Shown piece after piece: positions 7,481 to 16,224 of a stretch of DNA of 64,000 bases. The stretch is taken from positions 1-64,000 of the forward strand of contig CALWLT010000023.1 in assembly GCA_944381615.1 (NCBI GenBank), read 5' to 3'. The notes below the pieces were generated by a model that was not told the DNA's origin, did no database searches, and saw only the letters and a program-made list of their open reading frames with translations. Position numbers and translations under genes: made by a program. The first letter of the stretch is position 1. Each line of letters starts with the position of its first letter. This stretch comes from an uncultured Lachnospiraceae bacterium. Lineage in GTDB: Bacteria > Bacillota > Clostridia > Lachnospirales > Lachnospiraceae.

Positions 7481-9937
7481 CTAATTCAGTTTTTCGATTC
7501 CCAGGATATCCTTCTGCATCAGCAGCACATCCATGATATCCACTTTTCCGTTGCCGTTTACGTCGGCCGCCGCCGCGCCCGCCCCGTCAAGCGTTCCGAG
7601 GCCCAGAATATGGCGCTGCGCGTTCAGTACATCCAGAATATTCAGCCTCCCGTCGCCGTTGGTATCTCCGCGCACGGACGAGGACGCGGCCTGTCCTCCC
7701 GTCTGAGAAGACGATCCGCCTCCCGCGCCCTGGCCGCCGGCAGATCCTGAGCCGGATGCCGGGCCAGAACCGCCGGGCAGCGCCGCACCCGCGCCGGGCG
7801 CGATCAGCTGTCCGTCTCCTTCCGTTCCAAACCCGCTGACGCCGACGCCGGGCGCCGACTGACCGGACAGATCGGGCGCCGCCGTCTCAACCGGAGGCGT
7901 TACGCCGCCGGAGGAAGTTCCCGAAGAAGATCCCCCCGTCTGAGCAGAGGAATCGGGGCCCAGGATCTCCACATCCGAACCGGGGCCGGTTGCCCCGGGA
8001 CCGGCCGCAGAACCGGACGAACCGGATCCGGACGAAAGCCCGCCGACTCCGGCCGTATACGTAGGCCCGTTCTGCTGCCGGACAATGTGCAGCACATAAT
8101 AGCGGATCGCGCCGTTCTGCGCCTGAACCGCCACTGTGATATCGTTGATGCCGCTCTGCAGATCCACCGTGCCCGTCCCGGCCACGATCGCGCTCGAATC
8201 CAGCGCCGTCGCCGAAACCGTCACGCTGGCAACGGACGGATCTACGATCAGATCGTAGGACTCCGTATCGCGGTTAAACGTCGGCGTCAGGGCAAAGCCG
8301 TCCACCCCCAGCGCCGCCAGCTTATTGTTGGGGCTTCCGTCCAGCGTGGGCTGCACGCAGGCAGACTCCGGCATATTCAGATAGACCGGAATGGAGAATT
8401 CCAGCGCCGTCGTCTTCAGAGCCGTAATTTTGGACAGAGTAAGCCCTTCCGACGCAGCCGCCTGCACGTTCGTCATATACTGATGCTTGTAGAGGTTGTC
8501 CCCCTGCACGTTAAATTTCTTGAGATAGAGCGTATTCTGCCCCTTCTTGACATAGTTTTCCCCGTAATAAATCGCGCCGCCGGCGATGGATTTCTCCACG
8601 CTGTTCCACGGACGCCCGTAGCTTCCCGACTGCGAAGCCCACCAGAGCCCCCGCTCGACGGCCCCCATGGATCCGGACTGATACGCTTCAATATTAAAGA
8701 AATTATAATATCCCTCGTAACCGGACACCGTCCCCGAAATGCTGCGCCCCGTCCCCTGGCTTCCCTGCTCCTGTAAAATCATGGAGGCCAGAATATAGGG
8801 GTTTACGCCCGACTGCGAAGCCGCGCTGAGAATGATGTCCACATAAGACGCCGCCCCCGTGACCGCAGGCTGATACGCCGCCTGCGCCGCAGGCGCGCCG
8901 TCCCCCGCGCTCTCCGAAGAAAATCCTCTTCCCCCCGACCCGGGGCCGGAAGGCGCCATGACACGGATTGCCGCGTGATCGCTGATGGAGGCGACCGGCG
9001 AGATCAGCGCCTGATCTCCCGAAGAAGGCCCTGACGCACCGGGGCCCGTCGCCGCAGGTCCGCCGGAAGACGAAGAATCGCCCGAAGCAGCCGGACCGGA
9101 GGCCGGACCCGACGCAGACGGACCGCTTCCCGAAGAACCGCCTGAGGAGGCGCCCCCCTGTACGGCGGTTACCGTCCCCGAGAGAAACGTCCCGCTTACC
9201 ATGTTCTCCAGCCCCTCCCGCGTATGGATGGAGCTGTCGTAAGACTGATTCATAAACTGGAAAATATATTTTTCATTCAGGAAATTGCGGGGATCCATAT
9301 AATAGCGGATGATATCCTCGGAGGCCTGCACCCAGGAATTGCCGTCGAAGCCGGGCCAGGTTCCCGTATCCCAGTCGTAGGCTCCCTCCGCCGTCGACTT
9401 CCAGGAAGAAATGCTGCTGCGGCTGACCAGGTTGCGCCCGATCACGCTCTCATTCCTGATTACCTCATTCCAGTCCAGGTTGGTGTGGAAAGCCGTAAAC
9501 GTCCAGCTGGGAAACTGCGCGTGCAGCTCGCGCAGCCCCTGCTTGTAGCTCTCCGGAAAGCCCTGGCTGTTCAGGTAACTCTCAAAATCGGCGTCCGAAG
9601 TGATGACCGTCGGGAATTTGATATACTGACTGGAGACGTAGCCCGTCTGCTCGCCGCCGCTGCCGCTGAAACGGATCTGATACCACAGCACGCCGTCCGC
9701 CGCCGTCTGCTCGCCGATGACGGTAACCGGAGCGCCCTGCGAGAGCCGCGCCACCACCTGATTGGACGTGCCGGGCGCGCTGCGGACGTTCAGCGACGTC
9801 GCATTGACCGACGCCGTGCGCTCCTCAGCCAGTCCCGTTATGCCGAAAAGAGGACGGCCGCCGGCCATGCAGGGCGAAACCGCCAGGATCAGCCCCAGCA
9901 GAAACGCCGCCGCCCTCTTAAACCTCATCTTTTTCAT
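7481..9937 (-). CDS. Secreted GH73-like glucosaminidase with SH3 and dockerin domains
   Basis: Protein of 818 residues. After a signal peptide (about 1-37) comes a bacterial SH3 domain (about 40-107). A glucosaminidase-type region follows, in two parts: SYKQGLRELHAQFPSW to GLENMVSGTF (about 130-255) and VDIILSAASQSGVNPYILA to NTLYLKKFNVQGDN (about 365-475). A Gly/Ser/Ala/Pro-rich insert of roughly 95 residues separates them. Then come a cadherin-like domain, another Gly/Ser linker and a C-terminal type I dockerin with two calcium repeats (GDTNGDGRLNILDV, ADVNGNGKVDIMDV). The start at 9937 has GGGGAG 7 nt upstream. It probably cleaves peptidoglycan glycan strands and docks on the cohesin protein encoded next. 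Confidence 0.82.
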   Translation of the reverse strand: MKKMRFKRAAAFLLGLILAVSPCMAGGRPLFGITGLAEERTASVNATSLNVRSAPGTSNQVVARLSQGAPVTVIGEQTAADGVLWYQIRFSGSGGEQTGYVSSQYIKFPTVITSDADFESYLNSQGFPESYKQGLRELHAQFPSWTFTAFHTNLDWNEVIRNESVIGRNLVSRSSISSWKSTAEGAYDWDTGTWPGFDGNSWVQASEDIIRYYMDPRNFLNEKYIFQFMNQSYDSSIHTREGLENMVSGTFLSGTVTAVQGGASSGGSSGSGPSASGPASGPAASGDSSSSGGPAATGPGASGPSSGDQALISPVASISDHAAIRVMAPSGPGSGGRGFSSESAGDGAPAAQAAYQPAVTGAASYVDIILSAASQSGVNPYILASMILQEQGSQGTGRSISGTVSGYEGYYNFFNIEAYQSGSMGAVERGLWWASQSGSYGRPWNSVEKSIAGGAIYYGENYVKKGQNTLYLKKFNVQGDNLYKHQYMTNVQAAASEGLTLSKITALKTTALEFSIPVYLNMPESACVQPTLDGSPNNKLAALGVDGFALTPTFNRDTESYDLIVDPSVASVTVSATALDSSAIVAGTGTVDLQSGINDITVAVQAQNGAIRYYVLHIVRQQNGPTYTAGVGGLSSGSGSSGSAAGPGATGPGSDVEILGPDSSAQTGGSSSGTSSGGVTPPVETAAPDLSGQSAPGVGVSGFGTEGDGQLIAPGAGAALPGGSGPASGSGSAGGQGAGGGSSSQTGGQAASSSVRGDTNGDGRLNILDVLNAQRHILGLGTLDGAGAAAADVNGNGKVDIMDVLLMQKDILGIEKLN

Positions 9938-10022
9938 CCGTATTCTCCCCGCTCGCCGCCCCCTCCTGCGGCGTCCCTTTTTTCGCGCAAAAAAAAGAAG
10001 CTTCATTTACAATATTAGGTAT

Positions 10023-10052
10023 ATTATAATGAAAACTACCATAATATGTCAA
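10023..10052 (-). promoter_or_regulatory. Strong sigma-A promoter for the dockerin-cohesin operon
   Basis: Minus strand TTGACA (10052-10047), 18-bp spacer, TATAAT (10028-10023). Both hexamers match consensus. It reads toward the gene starting at 9937. Confidence 0.8.
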
Positions 10053-10109
10053 CCTTACGGAAAAAAGTTCACAGAATATCCAGTTTTTAACAAAAATTGT
10101 AAGAAAAAC

Positions 10110-10152
10110 TTAAAAACAGAGCGCTGCAGACGGCCCTTCCGGCCCGCAGCGC
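10110..10152 (-). terminator. Terminator of the decarboxylase operon
   Basis: Stem GCGCTGC (10121-10127) with GCAGCGC (10146-10152) and an inner GGCC-rich extension. On the minus strand it is followed by TGTTTTTAAG and a second T run. It lies about 85 bp after the oadA stop. Confidence 0.8.
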
Positions 10153-10235
10153 CCTGTCTCATATCTTATCCTCTTCTGTTTTTCAGAGGCCCCTCCGGGC
10201 CGGATCGCATCGCCTGGACGGGTAAGCCCCCGCGC

Positions 10236-11648
10236 TTAGACGGGATAAGCCCCGTTCTTTGCATCCGCCTTCTTCGGATCAATGCCCGTTCTCTGCGCCT
10301 GGCGGTACTCAAAGAATTCTTTGGCCACCTGCGGGAACAGTGCGTAGGAAAGAACATCCTCATCCTGCGTCTTCCACTGCGCCATCTCCGCCTCCAGCTT
10401 CTTAAGCTGCGGCTCGATCAGATCGGCGGGACGGCAGGTAATCGGCTTCGCATTGCCGATGGCCTTTTTCTGCACCTCCGGATTGAACGGCTTGACCGTC
10501 TGGCCGAATTCGCCCATCAGAAGCTTCTTGGACTCCTTCGTAAACATCTTGTAGCGCTGTCCCATCAGCACGTTGAGCACAGCCTGCGTGCCGACGATCT
10601 GAGAAGACGGCGTAACCAGCGGCGGCTCGCCGAAATCTTTTCTCACGCGCGGGATCTCCTGCAGCACGTCGTAATACTTGTCCTCCGCGTGCGCCTCCTT
10701 TAACTGGGAAACCAGGTTGGACAGCATGCCGCCCGGCACCTGATAGCGCAGCGTATTGATATCCACGCCCAGAACCTTGGTGTTCATCAGACCGCTCTTT
10801 AACGCTTCCTCGCGCTGCGGACGGAAGTAATCCGCAATCTCCGCCAGCAGATCCTTGTTCAGGCCCGTGTCGTAGGGCGTATTGCGGAACGTCTCGACCA
10901 TAACCTCCGTCGCCGGCTGGCTCGTTCCCAGCGCAAACGGAGAGATCGCCGTGTCGATGATATCGCAGCCGGCTTCCACCGCCTTCAGGTACGTCATGGA
11001 CGCGACGCCGGACGTATAATGCGTGTGAATGTCGATCGGAAGCTTTACCGATTCCTTCAGCGCCTTGACCAGCTCCTCGGCATGGTAAGGCGTCAGAAGG
11101 CCGGCCATATCCTTGATGCACAGGGAATCCGCTCCCATCTCCTCGATCCGCTTCGCGATCTCCTTCCAGTAATCCAGCGTGTAGGCGTCGCCCAGCGTAT
11201 AGCTGAGGGCTACCTGCGCGTGCGCCTTCTCCTTGTTGGCCGCGCGCACCGCCGTCTCCAGATTGCGGATATCATTCAGGCAGTCGAAGATCCGGATGAT
11301 ATCGATCCCGTTGGCCACGGACTTCTGTACGAAATACTCCACCACGTCGTCCGCGTAGTGGTTGTAGCCCAGGATATTCTGTCCGCGGAACAGCATCTGC
11401 AGCTTCGTGTTCTTGAAGCCGGCTCTCAGCTTTCTGAGGCGCTCCCACGGATCTTCCTTGAGGAAACGCAGGCAGGAATCAAAGGTCGCGCCGCCCCAGC
11501 ACTCTACCGCGTAGTAGCCGACCTGATCCATCTTCTCCACGATGGGAAGCATCTGCTCCGTCGTCATCCTGGTTGCAATAAGAGACTGGTGCGCATCGCG
11601 CAGCACCGTCTCGACAATCTTTACAGGCTTTTTTTCTGTATTTGCCAT
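10236..11648 (-). CDS. oadA: Oxaloacetate decarboxylase alpha subunit (biotin-dependent carboxyltransferase)
   Basis: Protein of 470 residues with the HMGL-like TIM-barrel carboxyltransferase fold and the conserved PYC-type C-terminal half, but no attached biotinyl domain. Motifs include VETVLRDAHQSLIATRM near the N-terminus, CWGGATFDSCLRF, MLFRGQN, DSLCIKDMAG and the metal-binding HTHYTSG. It would transfer the carboxyl of oxaloacetate to biotin on the separate carrier protein encoded at 12923. The start at 11648 follows AGGAGGT by 9 nt; the ATG 14 codons upstream lacks such a site. It is the last gene of the operon and is followed by a terminator. Confidence 0.93.
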   Translation of the reverse strand: MANTEKKPVKIVETVLRDAHQSLIATRMTTEQMLPIVEKMDQVGYYAVECWGGATFDSCLRFLKEDPWERLRKLRAGFKNTKLQMLFRGQNILGYNHYADDVVEYFVQKSVANGIDIIRIFDCLNDIRNLETAVRAANKEKAHAQVALSYTLGDAYTLDYWKEIAKRIEEMGADSLCIKDMAGLLTPYHAEELVKALKESVKLPIDIHTHYTSGVASMTYLKAVEAGCDIIDTAISPFALGTSQPATEVMVETFRNTPYDTGLNKDLLAEIADYFRPQREEALKSGLMNTKVLGVDINTLRYQVPGGMLSNLVSQLKEAHAEDKYYDVLQEIPRVRKDFGEPPLVTPSSQIVGTQAVLNVLMGQRYKMFTKESKKLLMGEFGQTVKPFNPEVQKKAIGNAKPITCRPADLIEPQLKKLEAEMAQWKTQDEDVLSYALFPQVAKEFFEYRQAQRTGIDPKKADAKNGAYPV

Positions 11649-11703
11649 GTTCGATTTACCTCCTGAAATGAAGTGATGCGGGCCGGCCATAGCCGGCCGC
11701 TTA

Positions 11704-12855
11704 TTATTTCACTCCGAAAATCGCCATGAAGGTTCCGGCCGCGACTGCCGTACCGATTACGCCGGCCACGTTGGGGCCCATCGCGTGCATCAGCAGGAAG
11801 TTCGTCGGATCCGCCTCGGAACCAACCTTCTGCGATACGCGGGCCGCCATGGGAACGGCCGACACGCCGGCAGAGCCGATCAGCGGATTAACCTTGCCAT
11901 GGGTTGCAATGCACATCAGCTTGCCGAAGATAACGCCGGCCGCCGTGCCCAGCGCAAACGCCACAAGACCGAGAATGACGATCTTGATCGTATCCATATT
12001 CAGGAACGCCTCGGCGCTGGTCGTCGCGCCGACCGACGTACCCAGAAGGATTACGACGATGTACATCAGGGCGTTGGAAGCCGTCTCCGTCAGCTGCTTT
12101 ACCACGCCGGACTCGCGGAACAGGTTGCCCAGCATCAGCATGCCGACCAGCGGAGCCGTCGTCGGCAGGATCAGGCAGACCACAACCGTAACGATGATCG
12201 GGAACAGAATCTTCTCCAGACGGGAAACGGGACGCAGCTGCTCCATGCGGATCTCGCGCTCCTCCTTCGTCGTCAGAAGCTTCATGATCGGCGGCTGGAT
12301 AATCGGAACCAGCGCCATGTAGCTGTACGCCGCCACGGCGATCGGTCCTAACAGGCCGGTCTGGCCGAGCTTTCCGGCCAGGAAGATCGAAGTCGGGCCG
12401 TCCGCGCCGCCGATGATGGAGATGGCGGCAGCCGCCTTGTCGTTAAAGCCCATGAAGATGGCCAGGAAATACGCGCCGTAAATACCAAACTGGGCCGCCG
12501 CTCCCAGAAGGAAGCTCTTGGGGTTGGCGATCAGGGGACCGAAGTCCGTCATCGCGCCGACGCCCATGAAGATCAGGGACGGCAGGATGCTCCACTCATC
12601 CATCAGGTAAAAGTAATGCAGAAGACCGCCAACCCCATTGGTCGAATCCTCAATCGACAGCATGATATCCGGATAAATATTAACCAGCAGCATGCCGAAG
12701 GAAATCGGAAGCAGCAGCAGCGGCTCAAATCCTTTCTGAATTGCCAGATACAGGAAAATGAAGGCCACGAAAATCATGATCATATTTCCGACAGTAAGGT
12801 TCAGGAAGGCCGTCTGCTGAATCAGATTGGACAGTGTTGTAGTGATATATTCCAT
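11704..12855 (-). CDS. oadB: Sodium-pumping decarboxylase beta subunit
   Basis: Integral membrane protein of 383 residues with many hydrophobic helices. Family motifs: [15 protein letters not shown], the catalytic/ion region, and [16 protein letters not shown] plus [15 protein letters not shown] near the C-terminus. It decarboxylates carboxybiotin and couples this to Na+ export. It serves oxaloacetate, methylmalonyl-CoA or glutaconyl-CoA decarboxylases alike, so the substrate is set by the carboxyltransferase. GGAGG lies 10 nt before the ATG. Confidence 0.95.
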   Translation of the reverse strand: MEYITTTLSNLIQQTAFLNLTVGNMIMIFVAFIFLYLAIQKGFEPLLLLPISFGMLLVNIYPDIMLSIEDSTNGVGGLLHYFYLMDEWSILPSLIFMGVGAMTDFGPLIANPKSFLLGAAAQFGIYGAYFLAIFMGFNDKAAAAISIIGGADGPTSIFLAGKLGQTGLLGPIAVAAYSYMALVPIIQPPIMKLLTTKEEREIRMEQLRPVSRLEKILFPIIVTVVVCLILPTTAPLVGMLMLGNLFRESGVVKQLTETASNALMYIVVILLGTSVGATTSAEAFLNMDTIKIVILGLVAFALGTAAGVIFGKLMCIATHGKVNPLIGSAGVSAVPMAARVSQKVGSEADPTNFLLMHAMGPNVAGVIGTAVAAGTFMAIFGVK

Positions 12856-12922
12856 ATTATTAATTCCTCCAACCGGGATATCTTCTATCCCATATAGTTC
12901 AGCCGGTTTTTTCAGCCGTTTC

Positions 12923-13360
12923 TCAGTTCAGCGTCGCCAGAACCGCGCCCGGCTCTACCATCTCGCCGACCGTCACGTTCACGCTGGCAACCGTTCCGTC
13001 CTGCGGGGCTACGATCTCATTCTCCATCTTCATCGCTTCCAGAATCAGGACAACCTGGCCGCGCTTCACGGGCGTACCGGGCTGAACCTTGATGCCCAGA
13101 ATCTTGCCGGGCATGGGAGCCGTCACGCTGACGCCGCCCTGAGCCGCGGGAGCTGCTGCGGGAGCCGGAGCAGGCGCAGGAGCCGGTGCGGGAGCCGGTG
13201 CAGGAGCCGGTGCAGGCGCGGGAGCCGGTGCCGGCGCAGGAGCCGGTGCTGCCGCTCTGGGAGCCGGAGCCGCCGCCTTGGGAGCCGCCGCGCCGGTAAA
13301 GCCTTCCTCAACAGTTACTTCATATGCAATTCCGTTTACGGTAATCGTATAATTTTTCAT
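12923..13360 (-). CDS. Biotin carboxyl carrier protein of the Na+ decarboxylase
   Basis: Protein of 145 residues with three parts: a short N-terminal segment (1-30), an Ala-Pro repeat linker of about 45 residues, and a biotinyl/lipoyl attachment domain. The biotinylation motif EAMKMENE is present, with the first Lys as the expected acceptor. It carries carboxybiotin between the carboxyltransferases and the beta subunit. AGGAGG lies just upstream of the start. It sits between the OadG-like gene and oadB. Equivalent to GcdC/MmdC/OadA C-terminal domain. Confidence 0.93.
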   Translation of the reverse strand: MKNYTITVNGIAYEVTVEEGFTGAAAPKAAAPAPRAAAPAPAPAPAPAPAPAPAPAPAPAPAPAPAPAAAPAAQGGVSVTAPMPGKILGIKVQPGTPVKRGQVVLILEAMKMENEIVAPQDGTVASVNVTVGEMVEPGAVLATLN

Positions 13361-13380
13361 GGTATGTTCCTCCTGATTAT

Positions 13381-14259
13381 TTATGATTTTTTCCAGTTTG
13401 ATCCGGGTTTGCGCCGGATAGAGCGCACGACAAGCCCCTCTGCCGGGACGTCCTGCGTCGCCGCAATCGCGGCGGTAATCACTGCGACCAGTTCCAGGTT
13501 ATCCGTCACATCCTCCGCCACGGCGACCGGGACAACCGTCGGCGCCGGTGCGGGCGCGGGGGCCGGTGCAGGGGCGGGAGCCGGTGCAGGCGCAGGAGCC
13601 GGGGCAGGCGCAGGAGCCGGGGCGGGCGCAGGGGCCGGTGCGGGCGCTGCCGCTTCCTTTTTCGCCTTTAAGCTCGCCTCAAGCTTGTTGACATTCTTCA
13701 GACAGGAGATGATGAAGCTGATGAAGATCAGAACCAGGAAAACGGTTCCCATTCCCATCAGGGTGTTCATCGCCGCCTGGGACATCTTCTCTCCCATCGT
13801 GTAATCCGGCTCGAATACGAGCTCCGTGGGCGTCAGCGAGACGCTGATCCCGTCGCTGCCCAGCGTTTCCTCGGCAGACAGGGAGAAGCGAAGGCCGCGC
13901 TTTTCAAAATCGGCGTCCACCACCGCGGTGTAATTGACCTCGTCCACACGCTCTACGGTTACGGAATTGATGGAAATCATCTCTCCCAGATCGCCCTTGT
14001 AGTTAATCCAGGAGGAAATCGCCGATTCAATCACGGAATTTTTCTGTCTCTGCGCCAGAGCCAGCTGTTCCTGCAGTTCTTCATCGTCATAGCTGACGAA
14101 CTGTTCCAGATACTGCTGCGCGCCTGAGCTCATCGTCGCTTCGATCTGCTCCGGAATCGGCTCCTCGGTTACATCCGCCGCGCCGCTGCAGGCGGTCAGC
14201 GCGAAAAAGCAGACCGACACGCAGAGCATCAGCAGGATTCTCTTTATATTCTGTTTCAT
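13381..14259 (-). CDS. OadG-family lipoprotein/membrane subunit of the Na+ decarboxylase
   Basis: Protein of 292 residues. A lipoprotein-like signal (LMLCVSVCFFALTACSG) is followed by an extracytoplasmic domain of about 130 residues. One transmembrane helix comes next (about 172-192, GTVFLVLIFISFIISCL), followed by an Ala-Pro repeat linker and a cytoplasmic tail ending RRKPGSNWKKS. The helix plus linker matches OadG/gamma-type subunits, which assemble the complex. The lipoprotein N-terminal extension is larger than in classical OadG (about 80 residues). Position in the operon supports the assignment. Confidence 0.8.
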   Translation of the reverse strand: MKQNIKRILLMLCVSVCFFALTACSGAADVTEEPIPEQIEATMSSGAQQYLEQFVSYDDEELQEQLALAQRQKNSVIESAISSWINYKGDLGEMISINSVTVERVDEVNYTAVVDADFEKRGLRFSLSAEETLGSDGISVSLTPTELVFEPDYTMGEKMSQAAMNTLMGMGTVFLVLIFISFIISCLKNVNKLEASLKAKKEAAAPAPAPAPAPAPAPAPAPAPAPAPAPAPAPAPAPAPTVVPVAVAEDVTDNLELVAVITAAIAATQDVPAEGLVVRSIRRKPGSNWKKS

Positions 14260-14274
14260 AGATGTGTCACCTCA

Positions 14275-15729
14275 TTATTCGATCGTTCCATGCTTCTTGG
14301 ACGGACGTCCCTCTCTCTTGGTAAATAACATCTCGAACGCGGCAATCACACGTTTTCTCGTCTCCTTGGCATCGATAATGTCATCTACCAGGCCTCTGGC
14401 CGCAGCGGACTGGGCGCTGGCCTGCAGCTTCTCGTACTCCGCCGTCTTCTCGCGGATCAGGGAAGCGGCGTCAGAGGACGCGCCGATCTCCTCGGCATAC
14501 ATGATCTTCACGGCATTTTCCGCATCCATCACGCCGATCCGGGCCTGCGGCCACGCAAATACCAGATCCGCGCCGATGGACTTGCTGTTCATCGTTACCG
14601 ACGCGCTGCCGAACGCGTCTCCCACGATAACCGTTACCTTGGGAACGTCGGCATTGGCAAAGGCGTACGTCAGACGGCCGGCCATGCGGGCGATCTTCTT
14701 CTCCGTACATTTGCTCTGCTTATAGCCCTTTACATGAACCAGGGTAAGAAGCGGAATCTGGAACGCGTCGCAGAAGCTGACGAACGCCGCCGCCTTCTCG
14801 CAGCCGCGGGAGCTTAACGCCGCCTCAAACTCCTCTTCCTTCTCGCCTTCATCGCTGTAAATCTCGGTGCGGTTGGCCACGCAGCCCACCGTCGTCCCGT
14901 TCAGGCGGATAAACGCGGTTACCATCGTCGGATCGTAGTCCTTCTTCAGTTCCAGGAAGAAATGATCGTCCGAAATCTCCGCCAGCGCTCTGGCCGTGTC
15001 TCCCTTCCAGCCTTCCAGGTTCTCCGAAAGGCGGTTCAGATCGTCTCTGCACTCGTCGTAGGACATATCGTCCTCGTTGTTGGCCGGGAGAATGGAAACC
15101 AGGGTGCGGATCTGGGAAAGAATCTCCTCTTCCGTCCCCACCACGTCCGCCAGTCCGGCCTCTTCGCTCTGGAACGCCGCGGAAGCCGTATCGCACTTCG
15201 TCTCGTCGTTCCCCGCCAGGGCGTTGGGAGAATTGACAAACAGCTTCCCGTCCTTCTCCATGAATACGAAGTCGGCGATCGCCGAAGACACCGCCATCCC
15301 GCCGCCGCAGCTGCCAAATACGGCCGCGATCTGCAAAACTACGCCGGACGCAAGCGTCTGGCAGTAATACATCTGTCCGAACGCGTCAAGCGCGTCCGTC
15401 GCCTCCTGCAGGCGAAGTCCGGAGCAGTCCAGGAGCCCGATGACCGGAGCGCCCATCTTCATCGCCATCCGGTAAATGCCCGCGATCTTCTTCGCGTGCA
15501 TCTCGCCGACGGAACCGCCCAGCACCTCTGCATCCTGGCTGTACACATAAACCAGGCTGCCCTCGATCGTGCCGTAGCCCGTCACGACTCCGTCGCCGGG
15601 CGCTTTGTGAGCCGTCATGTTGAAATCCGTACTGCGCGCCGTAATCCGGGACCCGATTTCAACAAAACTGTTATCATCCAGAAGCCGTTCGATGCGGCTA
15701 AGAGATGATGCCCGTGCTGAATCACTCAT
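14275..15729 (-). CDS. Acyl-CoA carboxyltransferase (MmdA/PccB-type)
   Basis: Carboxyltransferase of 484 residues with two crotonase-like halves. Motifs include YSQDAEVLGGSVGEMHAKKI, GAPVIGLLDCSGLRLQEATDAL, FGSCGGGMAVSSAIADF and, in the C-terminal half, VTVIVGDAFGSASVTMNSK. Members act on methylmalonyl-CoA, propionyl-CoA or glutaconyl-CoA. Substrate cannot be fixed from sequence alone. The start at 15729 follows GGAGG by 8 nt. It is the first gene of the Na+ decarboxylase operon, so it can hand carboxyl groups to the same biotin carrier as OadA. Confidence 0.88.
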   Translation of the reverse strand: MSDSARASSLSRIERLLDDNSFVEIGSRITARSTDFNMTAHKAPGDGVVTGYGTIEGSLVYVYSQDAEVLGGSVGEMHAKKIAGIYRMAMKMGAPVIGLLDCSGLRLQEATDALDAFGQMYYCQTLASGVVLQIAAVFGSCGGGMAVSSAIADFVFMEKDGKLFVNSPNALAGNDETKCDTASAAFQSEEAGLADVVGTEEEILSQIRTLVSILPANNEDDMSYDECRDDLNRLSENLEGWKGDTARALAEISDDHFFLELKKDYDPTMVTAFIRLNGTTVGCVANRTEIYSDEGEKEEEFEAALSSRGCEKAAAFVSFCDAFQIPLLTLVHVKGYKQSKCTEKKIARMAGRLTYAFANADVPKVTVIVGDAFGSASVTMNSKSIGADLVFAWPQARIGVMDAENAVKIMYAEEIGASSDAASLIREKTAEYEKLQASAQSAAARGLVDDIIDAKETRKRVIAAFEMLFTKREGRPSKKHGTIE

Positions 15730-15766
15730 GTTTCTGTCCTCCATTCAAAAATATACTCGACAAGGA

Positions 15767-15849
15767 TTCCATATCGTGGAATACATTCCATGATGTGGAT
15801 ACCTAACCATGCCTGCACTAATTGTATAATGATTCTGTAAAAAAAGCAA
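15767..15849 (-). promoter_or_regulatory. Promoter and tandem inverted-repeat operator of the decarboxylase operon
   Basis: Minus strand TTGCTT (15849-15844) and TACAAT (15826-15821) with 17-bp spacing. Downstream of the predicted start site are two 15-bp inverted repeats separated by 4 bp: TTCCATATCGTGGAA (15767-15781) and TTCCATGATGTGGAT (15786-15800). A dimeric repressor bound here would act as a roadblock. The repressor is unknown. Confidence 0.65.
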
Positions 15850-15966
15850 GGTTTTTCGTCGAATTTTTGTATTTGAATTTATACAATTTTCCCGCCGGGC
15901 TATAACCGGACGGAATAACCGGCCGGCCCAAAAATCCGTTTACAGCCCTGCCAGCGATCCGCCAGC

Positions 15967-15994
15967 GTATTCCTTGCTATTTTTCTTATACTAT
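15967..15994 (+). promoter_or_regulatory. Possible mother-cell (sigma-E-like) promoter of the first cotJ operon
   Basis: GTATTC, 14 bp, then a TATACTAT-like -10 sit about 45-70 bp before cotJA. The match to the sigma-E -10 (CATACAnT) is partial. cotJ in B. subtilis is sigma-E dependent, which is why the site was looked for. Confidence 0.3.
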
Positions 15995-16038
15995 TCCCGT
16001 AACCAAAACCATCGATTCTGAAAAAGGAGGAACATCGG

Positions 16039-16224
16039 ATGAGTCCAGCCGAAGAAATGAAAACAGAAAAAGACAGAGCGGCCGGCCCGGCCGCTCTCCT
16101 GGCAGTCCCCGCGGTCTTTATCCAGGCCTGGGAGCCGCCGGACGGCCTTTCCCGGGCCCTCGATCAGGGCACTATCTTTCGCAGCCTCTGCCTGCCCTTC
16201 TGGAAAGGAGGCGATCGGACATGA
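16039..16224 (+). CDS. cotJA: Spore coat-associated protein CotJA
   Basis: Small protein of 61 residues carrying the CotJA core: AVFIQAWEPPDGLSRALDQGTIFRSLCLPF matches the family pattern of an aromatic/Gln-Trp segment followed by GTIF and a short hydrophobic end. AAAGGAGG lies upstream. Its end overlaps cotJB by 4 bp. It is the first gene of a complete cotJABC operon. Confidence 0.82.
   Translation: MSPAEEMKTEKDRAAGPAALLAVPAVFIQAWEPPDGLSRALDQGTIFRSLCLPFWKGGDRT

Noticed and set aside
5029..9937. Cellulosome gene cluster
   Set aside because: Only one cohesin and one dockerin are seen, and the enzyme is a peptidoglycan-type glucosaminidase; no cellulase or carbohydrate-binding scaffoldin is present.
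13140..13660. CRISPR-like array or satellite in the Ala-Pro regions
   Set aside because: The repeats are in frame, encode Ala-Pro linkers of two well-defined proteins, and have no spacers.
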